Assembly: GCA_964534335.1 (NCBI GenBank)
Contig: CAZHPS010000168.1
Coordinates: forward strand, 1-12,832
Direction: 5' to 3'
From: JAABRU01 sp964534335
GTDB lineage: Bacteria > Desulfobacterota > Desulfobacteria > Desulfobacterales > Desulfococcaceae
DNA: 12,832 nucleotides
Translations under genes and position numbers: made by a program
In this document: one piece after another, positions 7,587 to 12,795 of the stretch
Layout: every line of letters begins with the position of its first letter
Numbering within the stretch: the first letter of the stretch is position 1
Notes under the pieces: generated by a model
Told to the model about the DNA's origin: nothing
Seen by the model: only the letters and a program-made list of their open reading frames with translations
Databases searched by the model: none

Positions 7587-7643
7587 AAAACAGTAAACAG
7601 TGAACAGTTATCAATTATCAGTGAACAGTTATCAGTGTTCAGG
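7582..7643. repeat. Heptad-type tandem repeats after mreD
   Basis: Degenerate 7-base units such as CAGTTAT, CAGTGAA and TTATCAG. GTGAACAGTTATCA occurs at 7600 and again at 7621, a spacing of 21 (three units). The tract begins at the end of mreD. The same kind of repeat recurs before mrdA and in the rodA-bactofilin spacer. Confidence 0.7.
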
Positions 7644-7671
7644 TAACTCAGGCAGTTGTTCTGGAATTTTA

Positions 7672-7796
7672 TACCAATTCGCTATTGAAATTATACAATA
7701 ATGTGAGATATTTCCTCTGTGTTCGCTGTGGTTTTTTTTCTCTGTGTCCTCTGTGGGAAACCGAATCATAAGTATATTTTCAATGGAGAATTGGTA
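7672..7796. mobile_element. MITE-like element 1
   Basis: 125 bp bounded by TACCAATTC... and ...GAATTGGTA. The outer 19 bases of the two ends are inverted copies with two mismatches. It is flanked on both sides by TTA (7669-7671 and 7797-7799), consistent with a 3-bp target-site duplication. The interior carries two CTCTGTG-type repeats. It has no coding capacity. Confidence 0.7.
7715..7756. repeat. Two CTCTGTG-type 17-base repeats inside element 1
   Basis: CTCTGTGTTCGCTGTGG (7715-7731) and CTCTGTGTCCTCTGTGG (7740-7756) differ at two positions and are separated by a T-run. Related copies lie at 8099-8142 and 4899-4935. Confidence 0.7.
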
Positions 7797-7841
7797 TTAC
7801 AACTGACAACTGATAAGTAGGCAAAGAAAAATTTTTGTGTA

Positions 7842-7865
7842 TTCAGAAAAACCGGATTTTCTGAA
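7842..7865. repeat. Perfect 9-bp hairpin
   Basis: TTCAGAAAA (7842-7850) and TTTTCTGAA (7857-7865) are perfect reverse complements around the 6-base loop ACCGGA. The stem is AT-rich with no T-run, so termination is not strongly indicated. Confidence 0.55.
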
Positions 7866-7874
7866 AATTTTATG

Positions 7875-7926
7875 CCCGAAAATTTATGGAACCTTATTTA
7901 TAAGTAACCTTCCATAAATTTTCGGG
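7875..7926. repeat. 17-bp perfect inverted repeat (large hairpin)
   Basis: The 17 bases at 7875-7891 (beginning CCCGAAAATTTATGG) recur as an exact reverse complement at 7910-7926, around an 18-base loop. Flanking TAT/ATA adds pairing after one mismatch. Each arm is a copy of a motif found elsewhere in the island (8059-8085, 8159-8194, 8812-8846). Confidence 0.75.
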
Positions 7927-7931
7927 TATAA

Positions 7932-8058
7932 TACCAATTTTCCATTGATTTGATACAATATTTATTGTCAGTTTTTCCCCGGTTCCGGCCTTGCAAAAAA
8001 CCGCTCCGCTCAATTTTTGCACTCCTCCGGATTGTATAAAAGCAATGGCGAACCGGTA
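7932..8058. mobile_element. MITE-like element 2 (inverted relative of element 3)
   Basis: 127 bp with TACCAATTTTCCATTGA and TCAATGGCGAACCGGTA-like inverted ends; the right end actually reads GCAATGGCGAACCGGTA. It is flanked by TAA on both sides (7929-7931, 8059-8061). Read in reverse complement it matches element 3 over both ends. Its middle (about 7993-8030) is one inverted copy of the 53-bp unit that is present three times in element 3. Confidence 0.7.
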
Positions 8059-8098
8059 TAAAATTTATGGAACCGTCCTTAATAAAAACAATTTTTTT

Positions 8099-8142
8099 CT
8101 CTGTGTCCTCTGCGGGTGTTTTTTTCTCTGTGTTCTCTGTGG
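8099..8142. repeat. Two CTCTGTG-type 17-base repeats, tandem
   Basis: CTCTGTGTCCTCTGCGG (8099-8115) and CTCTGTGTTCTCTGTGG (8126-8142), each preceded by a run of T. Same family as in element 1 and upstream of mreB. Confidence 0.7.
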
Positions 8143-8158
8143 GAAACCCCGATCCGGA

Positions 8159-8199
8159 CATCCTGAAAACTTTATACACGAAAATTTATGGAACCCTAC
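8159..8199. repeat. Dispersed AT-rich motif copy
   Basis: TCCTGAAAACTTTATACACG followed by AAAATTTATGGAACC resembles 7859-7893 and the inverted copy 8812-8846. It ends a few bases before the TAA flanking element 3. A shorter related copy lies at 8059-8085. Confidence 0.6.
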
Positions 8200-8203
8200 T
8201 TAA

Positions 8204-8425
8204 TACCGATTCGCCATTCAAAACCGGAGGAGTGCAAAAATTGAGCGGAACGGTTTTTTTGCACAGGCATTCAAAACCGGAGGAGTGCAAAAATTGAGCG
8301 GAGCGGTTTTTTTGCACAGGCATTCAAAACCGGAGGAGTGCAAAAATTGAGCGGAACGGTTTTTTTGCACACGCTCAACTGCGGAAAAACTGACGGTATT
8401 GTATCAAATCAATGGAGAATCGGTA
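8204..8425. mobile_element. MITE-like element 3, internally expanded
   Basis: 222 bp with ends TACCGATTCGCCATT and AATGGAGAATCGGTA, flanked by TAA at 8201-8203 and 8426-8428. The right TAA also serves as the left flank of element 4. Both ends match element 2 in the opposite orientation. The extra length comes from three copies of a 53-bp unit where element 2 has one. Confidence 0.7.
8215..8370. repeat. 53-bp tandem repeat, three copies
   Basis: Copies begin at 8215, 8268 and 8321 with CATTCAAAACCGGAGG and are nearly identical; the middle copy has GAGCGG where the others have GAACGG. Each unit contains two alternative stems that share a T-run: GTGCAAAAA with TTTTTGCAC, and AAAACCG with CGGTTTT. 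The near-identity implies recent expansion. It is not a CRISPR array, because there are no variable spacers. Confidence 0.85.
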
Positions 8426-8428
8426 TAA

Positions 8429-8528
8429 TACCAAATCGCCGTTGAAAAGATGCTTCTGAAAAATAGAACATTTTGTGAACATACAGAAAAAACTGATAAT
8501 TATATATGGAACCAATGGCGATTCGGTA
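8429..8528. mobile_element. MITE-like element 4
   Basis: 100 bp with ends TACCAAATCGCCGTTGAA and CCAATGGCGATTCGGTA, flanked by TAA at 8426-8428 and 8529-8531. The interior (TTCTGAAAAA, then an ACAGAAAAAACTGA-like stretch) aligns with element 5, so the two form a subfamily distinct from elements 1-3. Confidence 0.7.
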
Positions 8529-8601
8529 TAATATCCTGTTTTTCCTGATTCCGGAGTTTTTGACCCCAAATTGGCATTGATAATTGACAACTTATAACTA
8601 A

Positions 8602-8705
8602 TGTTCGGTCAAGATTAAGATGACGGGTACGAAACCCTAATGGTCTTGAAGACCCTTAGGGTTTTAAGACAGCAGCCAAACCGTCATTCAAATCTTGACG
8701 GAACA
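8602..8705. mobile_element. 104-bp TIR element with CTAA direct repeats and an internal hairpin
   Basis: The ends are 25-base inverted repeats that begin TGTTCGGTCAAGATT and end AATCTTGACGGAACA, with four mismatches. CTAA lies immediately outside both ends (8598-8601 and 8706-8709), as expected for a 4-bp target duplication. The centre (8632-8664) is a hairpin with a 9-bp outer and a 4-6-bp inner stem. There is no coding capacity, so it would depend on a transposase elsewhere. Confidence 0.65.
8632..8664. repeat. Hairpin A (AAACCCTAA...TTAGGGTTT)
   Basis: AAACCCTAA pairs with TTAGGGTTT. After one T/C mismatch, GGTCTT pairs with AAGACC. It has the same architecture as hairpin B at 8750-8782, with one base pair exchanged. 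Confidence 0.75.
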
Positions 8706-8749
8706 CTAAGGGTTTGTAAAAAAATAACCTGTACAATTTTTCCGTCCGG

Positions 8750-8782
8750 AAACCCTAATGGTTTTCAAAACCCTTAGGGTTT
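8750..8782. repeat. Hairpin B, covarying copy of hairpin A
   Basis: The outer stem AAACCCTAA/TTAGGGTTT and the T/C mismatch are the same as in hairpin A. The inner stem here is GGTTTT/AAAACC instead of GGTCTT/AAGACC, so a C-G pair has become T-A with pairing kept. Clear inverted ends like those around hairpin A are not visible. Confidence 0.75.
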
Positions 8783-8811
8783 GCAACAGTTTATTTTGAT
8801 ACAGATCCTAA

Positions 8812-8846
8812 GGTTCCATAAATTTTCGGGCATAAAATTTTCAGGA
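8812..8846. repeat. Inverted copy of 7859-7893
   Basis: This 35-base stretch, starting GGTTCCATAAATTTTCGGGC, is the reverse complement of 7859-7893 with a single difference. The two copies bracket elements 2-4 and the 104-bp TIR element. Confidence 0.75.
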
Positions 8847-8890
8847 CTGTGTTTATGCAGAGCGCACAAGCTGGAAGCTTATGCTACTTT

Positions 8891-8987
8891 TATACACGAA
8901 AATTTTCGTTGACCTGCTTTTGCAATTCCCGTGCCGCAAAAAACCAAAATTGGATCAGTATACACGAAAATTTTCGTTGACCTGCTT
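8891..8987. repeat. Direct pair of an identical 29-base sequence
   Basis: The 29 bases at 8891-8919, beginning TATACACGAAAATTTTCG and ending GACCTGCTT, recur exactly at 8959-8987. Each contains the 12-base perfect palindrome CGAAAATTTTCG. They are related to the TATACACGAAAATTTATGG copy at about 8173. The 39 bases between them show no recognised feature. Confidence 0.8.
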
Positions 8988-9015
8988 AACTGACAAGTGA
9001 TAATTGGCAACTGCT
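8988..9015. repeat. Short heptad-like tract before element 5
   Basis: ACTGACAAGTGATAATTGGC and the following AACTGCTAA are degenerate versions of the ACTGACA/AGTTATC heptads. A similar tract is at 8577-8600, and a short one at 7800-7813 directly follows element 1. Confidence 0.5.
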
Positions 9016-9017
9016 AA

Positions 9018-9104
9018 TACCAAATCTCTGCTGAAAACATGTTTCTGAAAAAAACAGTATGTTGTAATCAGACAAAAAACTGACTGTATTATGGCGAATT
9101 GGTA
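9018..9104. mobile_element. MITE-like element 5, next to mrdA
   Basis: 87 bp with ends TACCAAATCTCTGCTGAA and ATGGCGAATTGGTA, flanked by TAA at 9015-9017 and 9105-9107. The interior matches element 4 (GAAAACATGTTTCTGAAAAA, then GACAAAAAACTGACTG). It is the last element before mrdA, and its right end supplies a candidate promoter reading into mrdA. Confidence 0.7.
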
Positions 9105-9108
9105 TAAC
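9080..9108 (+). promoter_or_regulatory. Candidate outward promoter for mrdA-rodA at the edge of element 5
   Basis: CTGACT (9080-9085), a 17-base spacer and TATAAC (9103-9108), with TGG directly before the -10, form an extended -10 promoter. The -10 straddles the element end and its TAA flank. Transcription would start near 9115, giving a leader of about 50 bases made of heptad repeats. Confidence 0.4.
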
Positions 9109-9163
9109 TGGTAACTGACAACCGGCAACTGACAACTGACAACTGGTAACTGACAACTGACAA
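9106..9163. repeat. ACTGACA heptad repeats abutting the mrdA start codon
   Basis: About eight 7-base units (AACTGGT, AACTGAC, AACCGGC, AACTGAC...) run from the edge of element 5 to the base before the mrdA ATG. They replace the region where a ribosome-binding site would be expected. Confidence 0.8.
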
Positions 9164-9164
9164 A

Positions 9165-11018
9165 ATGACCCACTGCTTCCGAACACCCGACACAGACTGG
9201 TACAGACAGCGGCTCACTCTGACCATGTTCATCGTCATGGCCGCCTTTCTGCTGCTCATCTCCAGGCTCTTTTACCTCCAGATGACCGAAGGCCCGGAAT
9301 ATCGGCGCCTGTCTGAAAACAACTGCATCCGCCTCCGGACCATCCCCTCCCCCCGCGGCTTTATCTATGACCGTACCGGAATCCTCCTGGCTGACAACCG
9401 CCCCTCCTTTGATCTAAGCATCGTGCCCAGGGACGCTGCCCCCCTGACTGAAACCCTTGCAAAACTCTCCCGGATCACCGGCATACCTGAATCTGAAATG
9501 AATGCAAAAATAAAAAACAGCGGAAAAATTCCGGCATACAGACCTGTACTCCTCAAACAGGACATTGGCCGGGATATGCTGGCCCTTGTGGAGGTCAACG
9601 GCTTTGACCTGCCCGGTGTGTCCGTGGATTTCCGTCACAGAAGACAGTACCCGGCCGGACAGACCGGGGCACACCTCATCGGATACGTGGGCGAAATCAG
9701 CTCCAAAGAACTCAAATCCGGACGCTGGCCCATGTCCCAGGGAGGAGACATTGTCGGAAAAAACGGCATTGAAAAATCCCAGGGAACCTTTCTCCAGGGC
9801 CAGCCCGGGGGACGCCAGGTCGAAGTTGATGCGCGGGGTCAGGTCGTCCGGATACTCAAAACCGTGGATGCCATACCCGGAAACAATATTTACCTCACCA
9901 TTGATCTGCATCTGCAGCGCACAGCCGAAACCCTCATGTCCGGAAAAGTCGGAGCCTTTGTCGCCATGGAACCGGACACCGGAAAAGTCCTGGCTATGGT
10001 CTCCTCCCCTTCCTTTGACCCCAACATCTTTATCAGCGGCATTTCCCGCACAGACTGGAACACCCTTGTCACCAACCCGCTTCGCCCTCTGGAAAACAAG
10101 GCTGTTCAGGCTGAATACCCCCCGGCATCCACCTACAAAATCGTAACCGCAGTCGCGGGGTTAGAAGAGGGCATCATTGACGCACACACCACATTTTTCT
10201 GCCCCGGTCACCTCCGCTTCGGGGATCGCGTGTTCCGGTGCTGGCACAAATCCGGACACGGCACTGTCAATGTCACCCGTGCCCTGGCCGTGTCATGCGA
10301 TGTATTCTTCTATCAGGTCGGCATCCGTCTGGGAGTGGACCGCCTGGCCCGGTATGCCCGCGCCTGCGGACTCGGTGCACCCACCGGCATAGAACTGGAC
10401 CACGAAGCTCCGGGACTTATCCCCACAGCAGAATGGAAAAAGAAAAAAACCGGTGTAGCCTGGCAAAAAGGCGAAAACCTGTCCATAGCCATCGGACAGG
10501 GCTACAATCTCACCACCCCAATCCAGATGGTAATGCTCACAGCCGCCATAGCCAACGGCGGAACCCTGTACCGCCCCACCCTTGTGGAAAAAATACTCTC
10601 ACCGGACGGAACCGCTGTGCAGACCTTTGAACCGCGGATCATCTCCACACTGCCTTTCAGATCCGCACATCTGGCCCTTGTCCGCAGAGGACTCTGGGAA
10701 GTTGTCAACAGCCCCCGCGGTACAGCCCGGATCGCACAGATAGATGGAATCGAAATCTCCGGCAAAACCGGCACTGCCCAGGTCATCAGCCGCAAAAAAA
10801 GCGACCTGTCCCGCAAAAAAATATTTGCCCACCGCCACAAACCCCATGCCTGGTTTGCCGGATACGGAAAAATAGGCAAAAGACAGATAGCAGCCGCAGT
10901 CATTGTGGAACACGGTGAACACGGATCCGCAACCGCTGCCCCCATTGTCCGTGACTTTATCCGTGCCTGCTTTTCCGACCCACCCCCGGCCGGCACAGAG
11001 GAAACAGCAGAAAGATGA
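9165..11018 (+). CDS. mrdA: Penicillin-binding protein 2 (elongasome transpeptidase)
   Basis: A 617-residue class B PBP, the DD-transpeptidase that crosslinks lateral-wall peptidoglycan with RodA. It has a short cytoplasmic N-terminus and one membrane helix (about 20-40, MFIVMAAFLLLISRLFYLQM). The pedestal/dimer domain follows, with PSPRGFIYDRTGILLADNRP (61-80), RRQYPAGQTGAHLIGYVGE (159-177) and GKNGIEKS (198-205). Transpeptidase motifs are the nucleophile Ser322 in PPASTYK (319-325, SxxK), SCD (377-379, in the SxN position) and KTGTAQV (534-540). Length is normal. The N-terminus leaves little room for another start, yet the ATG at 9165 has no Shine-Dalgarno, only heptad repeats before it. 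It overlaps rodA by ATGA. Confidence 0.97.
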   Translation: MTHCFRTPDTDWYRQRLTLTMFIVMAAFLLLISRLFYLQMTEGPEYRRLSENNCIRLRTIPSPRGFIYDRTGILLADNRPSFDLSIVPRDAAPLTETLAKLSRITGIPESEMNAKIKNSGKIPAYRPVLLKQDIGRDMLALVEVNGFDLPGVSVDFRHRRQYPAGQTGAHLIGYVGEISSKELKSGRWPMSQGGDIVGKNGIEKSQGTFLQGQPGGRQVEVDARGQVVRILKTVDAIPGNNIYLTIDLHLQRTAETLMSGKVGAFVAMEPDTGKVLAMVSSPSFDPNIFISGISRTDWNTLVTNPLRPLENKAVQAEYPPASTYKIVTAVAGLEEGIIDAHTTFFCPGHLRFGDRVFRCWHKSGHGTVNVTRALAVSCDVFFYQVGIRLGVDRLARYARACGLGAPTGIELDHEAPGLIPTAEWKKKKTGVAWQKGENLSIAIGQGYNLTTPIQMVMLTAAIANGGTLYRPTLVEKILSPDGTAVQTFEPRIISTLPFRSAHLALVRRGLWEVVNSPRGTARIAQIDGIEISGKTGTAQVISRKKSDLSRKKIFAHRHKPHAWFAGYGKIGKRQIAAAVIVEHGEHGSATAAPIVRDFIRACFSDPPPAGTEETAER

Positions 11019-12127
11019 ATATCATGTTTGACCGAAGACTTGCCCACTGTTTTGACTGGGGGCTCCTTATCACAGTCGCCATACTCTGCACACTCGGACT
11101 CACCGTAATCTGGAGCGCAGCAGGGCCTGACCCTGAATCCCCCATGAAAGTCCTCTGCCTCAGGCAGGGAATCTGGTATATGGCCGGATGCACTGTCATG
11201 ACCGCCATCTTTCTTTCAGACTACAGAAAAATGGATTCATGGGCCTATGTCTTTTACGCGATTTCCATTCTCCTTCTCCTGGCAGTGCTTTTTTTCGGAA
11301 AATATGCAGGCGGCTCCCGGCGCTGGCTGGCCCTCGGCCCCCTCACCCTCCAGCCCTCGGAAACCGTCAAAATAGCCGTCATCATTGTTCTGGCCCGGTG
11401 CTACTCCCGCCGCATCAGAACCAGGGGACTCACCCTCAGGGACATGGCCTGGCCTGCGATCCTCACCCTGATCCCCTTCTGTCTTATTGTAAAACAGCCT
11501 GACCTGGGAACCGCAATGATCGTTTTCCTCATAGCCGGCTCCATGACACTTTTCATGAAAATCGAAAAAAAAACCCTTGTTCTCATCGCCTTTGCCGGAA
11601 TCCTTACCGCAGCCGCAGGATGGTTCTTTCTCAAAGACTACCAGAGACAGCGCATAATGACTTTCCTGGACCCTGAACACGACCCACTGGGCGCGGGATA
11701 CCATATCATACAGTCAAAAATCGCCATCGGCTCCGGCATGCTTTTTGGAAAAGGATATCTCAAAGGAACACAGAACACCCTGGCCTTCCTCCCGGAACAG
11801 CACACAGACTTCATCTTTGCTGTCCTGGCTGAGGAATGGGGATTTGCCGGATCCCTTTTTCTCGTCCTCCTTTTTATGATCCTTATCTTCTGGGGACTCA
11901 ATATCGCATACCAATGCCGCACACCTTTTGGAACCATACTCTCTGTCGGCGTAACAGCCATGATCTTCTGGCAGTCTGTCATCAACCTCGCAATGGTCAT
12001 GGGACTCCTCCCTGTGGTCGGCGTGCCCCTTCCCCTTATCAGCTACGGAGGATCATCAGTGCTCACCATTATGATCTGCATTGGCATACTGATGAGCGTA
12101 AGTATGCGCCGATTTGTCACAGAATAG
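11015..12127 (+). CDS. rodA: RodA, SEDS-family peptidoglycan glycosyltransferase
   Basis: A 370-residue polytopic membrane protein with about ten transmembrane segments. It polymerises glycan strands from lipid II during elongation, with PBP2 crosslinking them. Family motifs are GGSRRWLALGPLTLQPSE (99-116), KQPDLGTAM (160-168), the periplasmic loop LPEQHTDFIFAVLAEEWG (259-276) holding the essential aspartate (Asp265 here), and PLISYGGSS (340-348). FtsW is an alternative in the same family, but the overlap with PBP2 and the link to mreBCD identify RodA. The stop is followed by a 126-base spacer before the bactofilin start. Confidence 0.97.
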   Translation: MNIMFDRRLAHCFDWGLLITVAILCTLGLTVIWSAAGPDPESPMKVLCLRQGIWYMAGCTVMTAIFLSDYRKMDSWAYVFYAISILLLLAVLFFGKYAGGSRRWLALGPLTLQPSETVKIAVIIVLARCYSRRIRTRGLTLRDMAWPAILTLIPFCLIVKQPDLGTAMIVFLIAGSMTLFMKIEKKTLVLIAFAGILTAAAGWFFLKDYQRQRIMTFLDPEHDPLGAGYHIIQSKIAIGSGMLFGKGYLKGTQNTLAFLPEQHTDFIFAVLAEEWGFAGSLFLVLLFMILIFWGLNIAYQCRTPFGTILSVGVTAMIFWQSVINLAMVMGLLPVVGVPLPLISYGGSSVLTIMICIGILMSVSMRRFVTE

Positions 12128-12253
12128 GTGTCAGATGTTCAGTTATCAGTTATCAGGACAAAGTCCGCAATGTTTTTGCTGCGGAAATACGCAGCACTCA
12201 GTCAGTCTGAACACCCGGATGTTCAGCTCCAAAACCCGAAAAGGAGCATGATT
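12128..12253. other. Spacer between rodA and bactofilin with heptad repeat relics
   Basis: GTTCAGTTATCAGTTATCAG (12138-12157) is the same heptad family as the tracts beside mreD. GATGTTCAG occurs at about 12134 and again at about 12219, and CTGAAC/GTTCAG can form a small stem near 12207-12226. The in-frame GTG at 12128 would extend bactofilin through these repeats, but no ribosome site supports it. Confidence 0.5.
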
Positions 12254-12658
12254 ATGATAAAAAAGAAAAAAAGCACTGTCATCTCAACTTTCCTGGGCCC
12301 CGATGCCAGCATTGAGGGAACTCTTGAATTCCAGGGAACCATCCGCCTTGACGGAAAAGTCAAAGGAAAGATAATGGGTACAGACAGTACGGTTATTGTG
12401 GGAGAAAATGCCGTGATTGATGCGGATATTGCCGTGGACATCGCCATCGTTATGGGAGTGGTCAGGGGAAACATAGATGCAAGGGAGAAAATTGAGGTGT
12501 ACCCTCCCGGACGTGTTATGGGTGATATCTGTGCTCCTGTCATTTCCATAGGCTCCGGAGCCACTTTCAGCGGCAACTGCGGAATGAAGTCACTGAATGT
12601 GCCAAAAGTGGCATTTTCAGAGGGTCGGGAAGAACAGTCCGGACAAAAAAAAAGTTGA
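12254..12658 (+). CDS. Bactofilin (polymer-forming cytoskeletal protein)
   Basis: A 134-residue bactofilin-domain protein. A basic N-terminus (MIKKKKSTVIS) precedes the beta-helical core STFLGPDASIEGTLEFQGTI, DGKVKG and VVRGNIDAREKIEVYPPGRVMGDI, with a short polar tail (REEQSGQKKS). Bactofilins polymerise without nucleotide and act as scaffolds in cell-shape and wall-modification processes in other bacteria; the partner here is unknown. The start at 12254 is chosen because AAAAGGAG lies seven bases upstream; the ATG at 12248 is too close to that site. Following rodA, it may be the last gene of the shape operon or be transcribed separately. Confidence 0.93.
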   Translation: MIKKKKSTVISTFLGPDASIEGTLEFQGTIRLDGKVKGKIMGTDSTVIVGENAVIDADIAVDIAIVMGVVRGNIDAREKIEVYPPGRVMGDICAPVISIGSGATFSGNCGMKSLNVPKVAFSEGREEQSGQKKS

Positions 12659-12684
12659 AGACGGTATAATTTTACAAAAAACCT

Positions 12685-12714
12685 TTGACAAATTCCCAAT
12701 CCTGATGTTACAAA
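12685..12714 (+). promoter_or_regulatory. Candidate promoter upstream of the ATP synthase b'-like gene
   Basis: A perfect -35 TTGACA (12685-12690) is followed by an 18-base spacer and TACAAA (12709-12714), a four-of-six -10. It lies about 80 bases before the next start codon and is the best promoter match in the bactofilin-downstream spacer. No terminator was seen after bactofilin. Confidence 0.4.
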
Positions 12715-12795
12715 AGTCGGTAATTTTGATCTGTCATGGCGCAGTCTGTGGAAGTTGTTGATTTAATCCAAATTTATTTTTTATGGGGGAATGGT

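Larger units (their letters stand above)
7587..9164. other. Repeat-rich, gene-free island splitting the elongasome operon
   Basis: These 1578 bases lie between mreD and mrdA, are visibly richer in A and T than the genes, and contain no credible coding sequence. Nearly all of the stretch can be assigned to repeats: heptad tracts, five elements with TACC...GGTA ends, a 104-bp TIR element, hairpins, a long palindrome and several dispersed motifs, itemised separately. The short open frames inside it are by-products of the repeats. Confidence 0.85.

Noticed and set aside
7842..7926. Intrinsic terminator of mreBCD formed by the hairpins here
   Set aside because: The stems are AT-rich, lack a following T-run and are copies of dispersed repeats; termination cannot be claimed from sequence alone.
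8215..8370. CRISPR array
   Set aside because: Three near-identical 53-bp units in direct tandem without unique spacers; the unit also occurs inverted in element 2.
8632..8782. Telomere-like CCCTAAA/TTTAGGG sequence
   Set aside because: There is no tandem array; each motif occurs once per arm as part of a hairpin stem.
8375..9173. Minus-strand small open frames with similar peptides (FQKHLFNGDLVL and FQKHVFSRDLVL)
   Set aside because: The similarity comes from homology of MITE-like elements 4 and 5; the frames lack ribosome sites and run through repeat ends.
12128..12253. GTG start at 12128 giving a 176-residue bactofilin
   Set aside because: The extra 42 residues are encoded by heptad repeats and spacer sequence; AAAAGGAG points to 12254.
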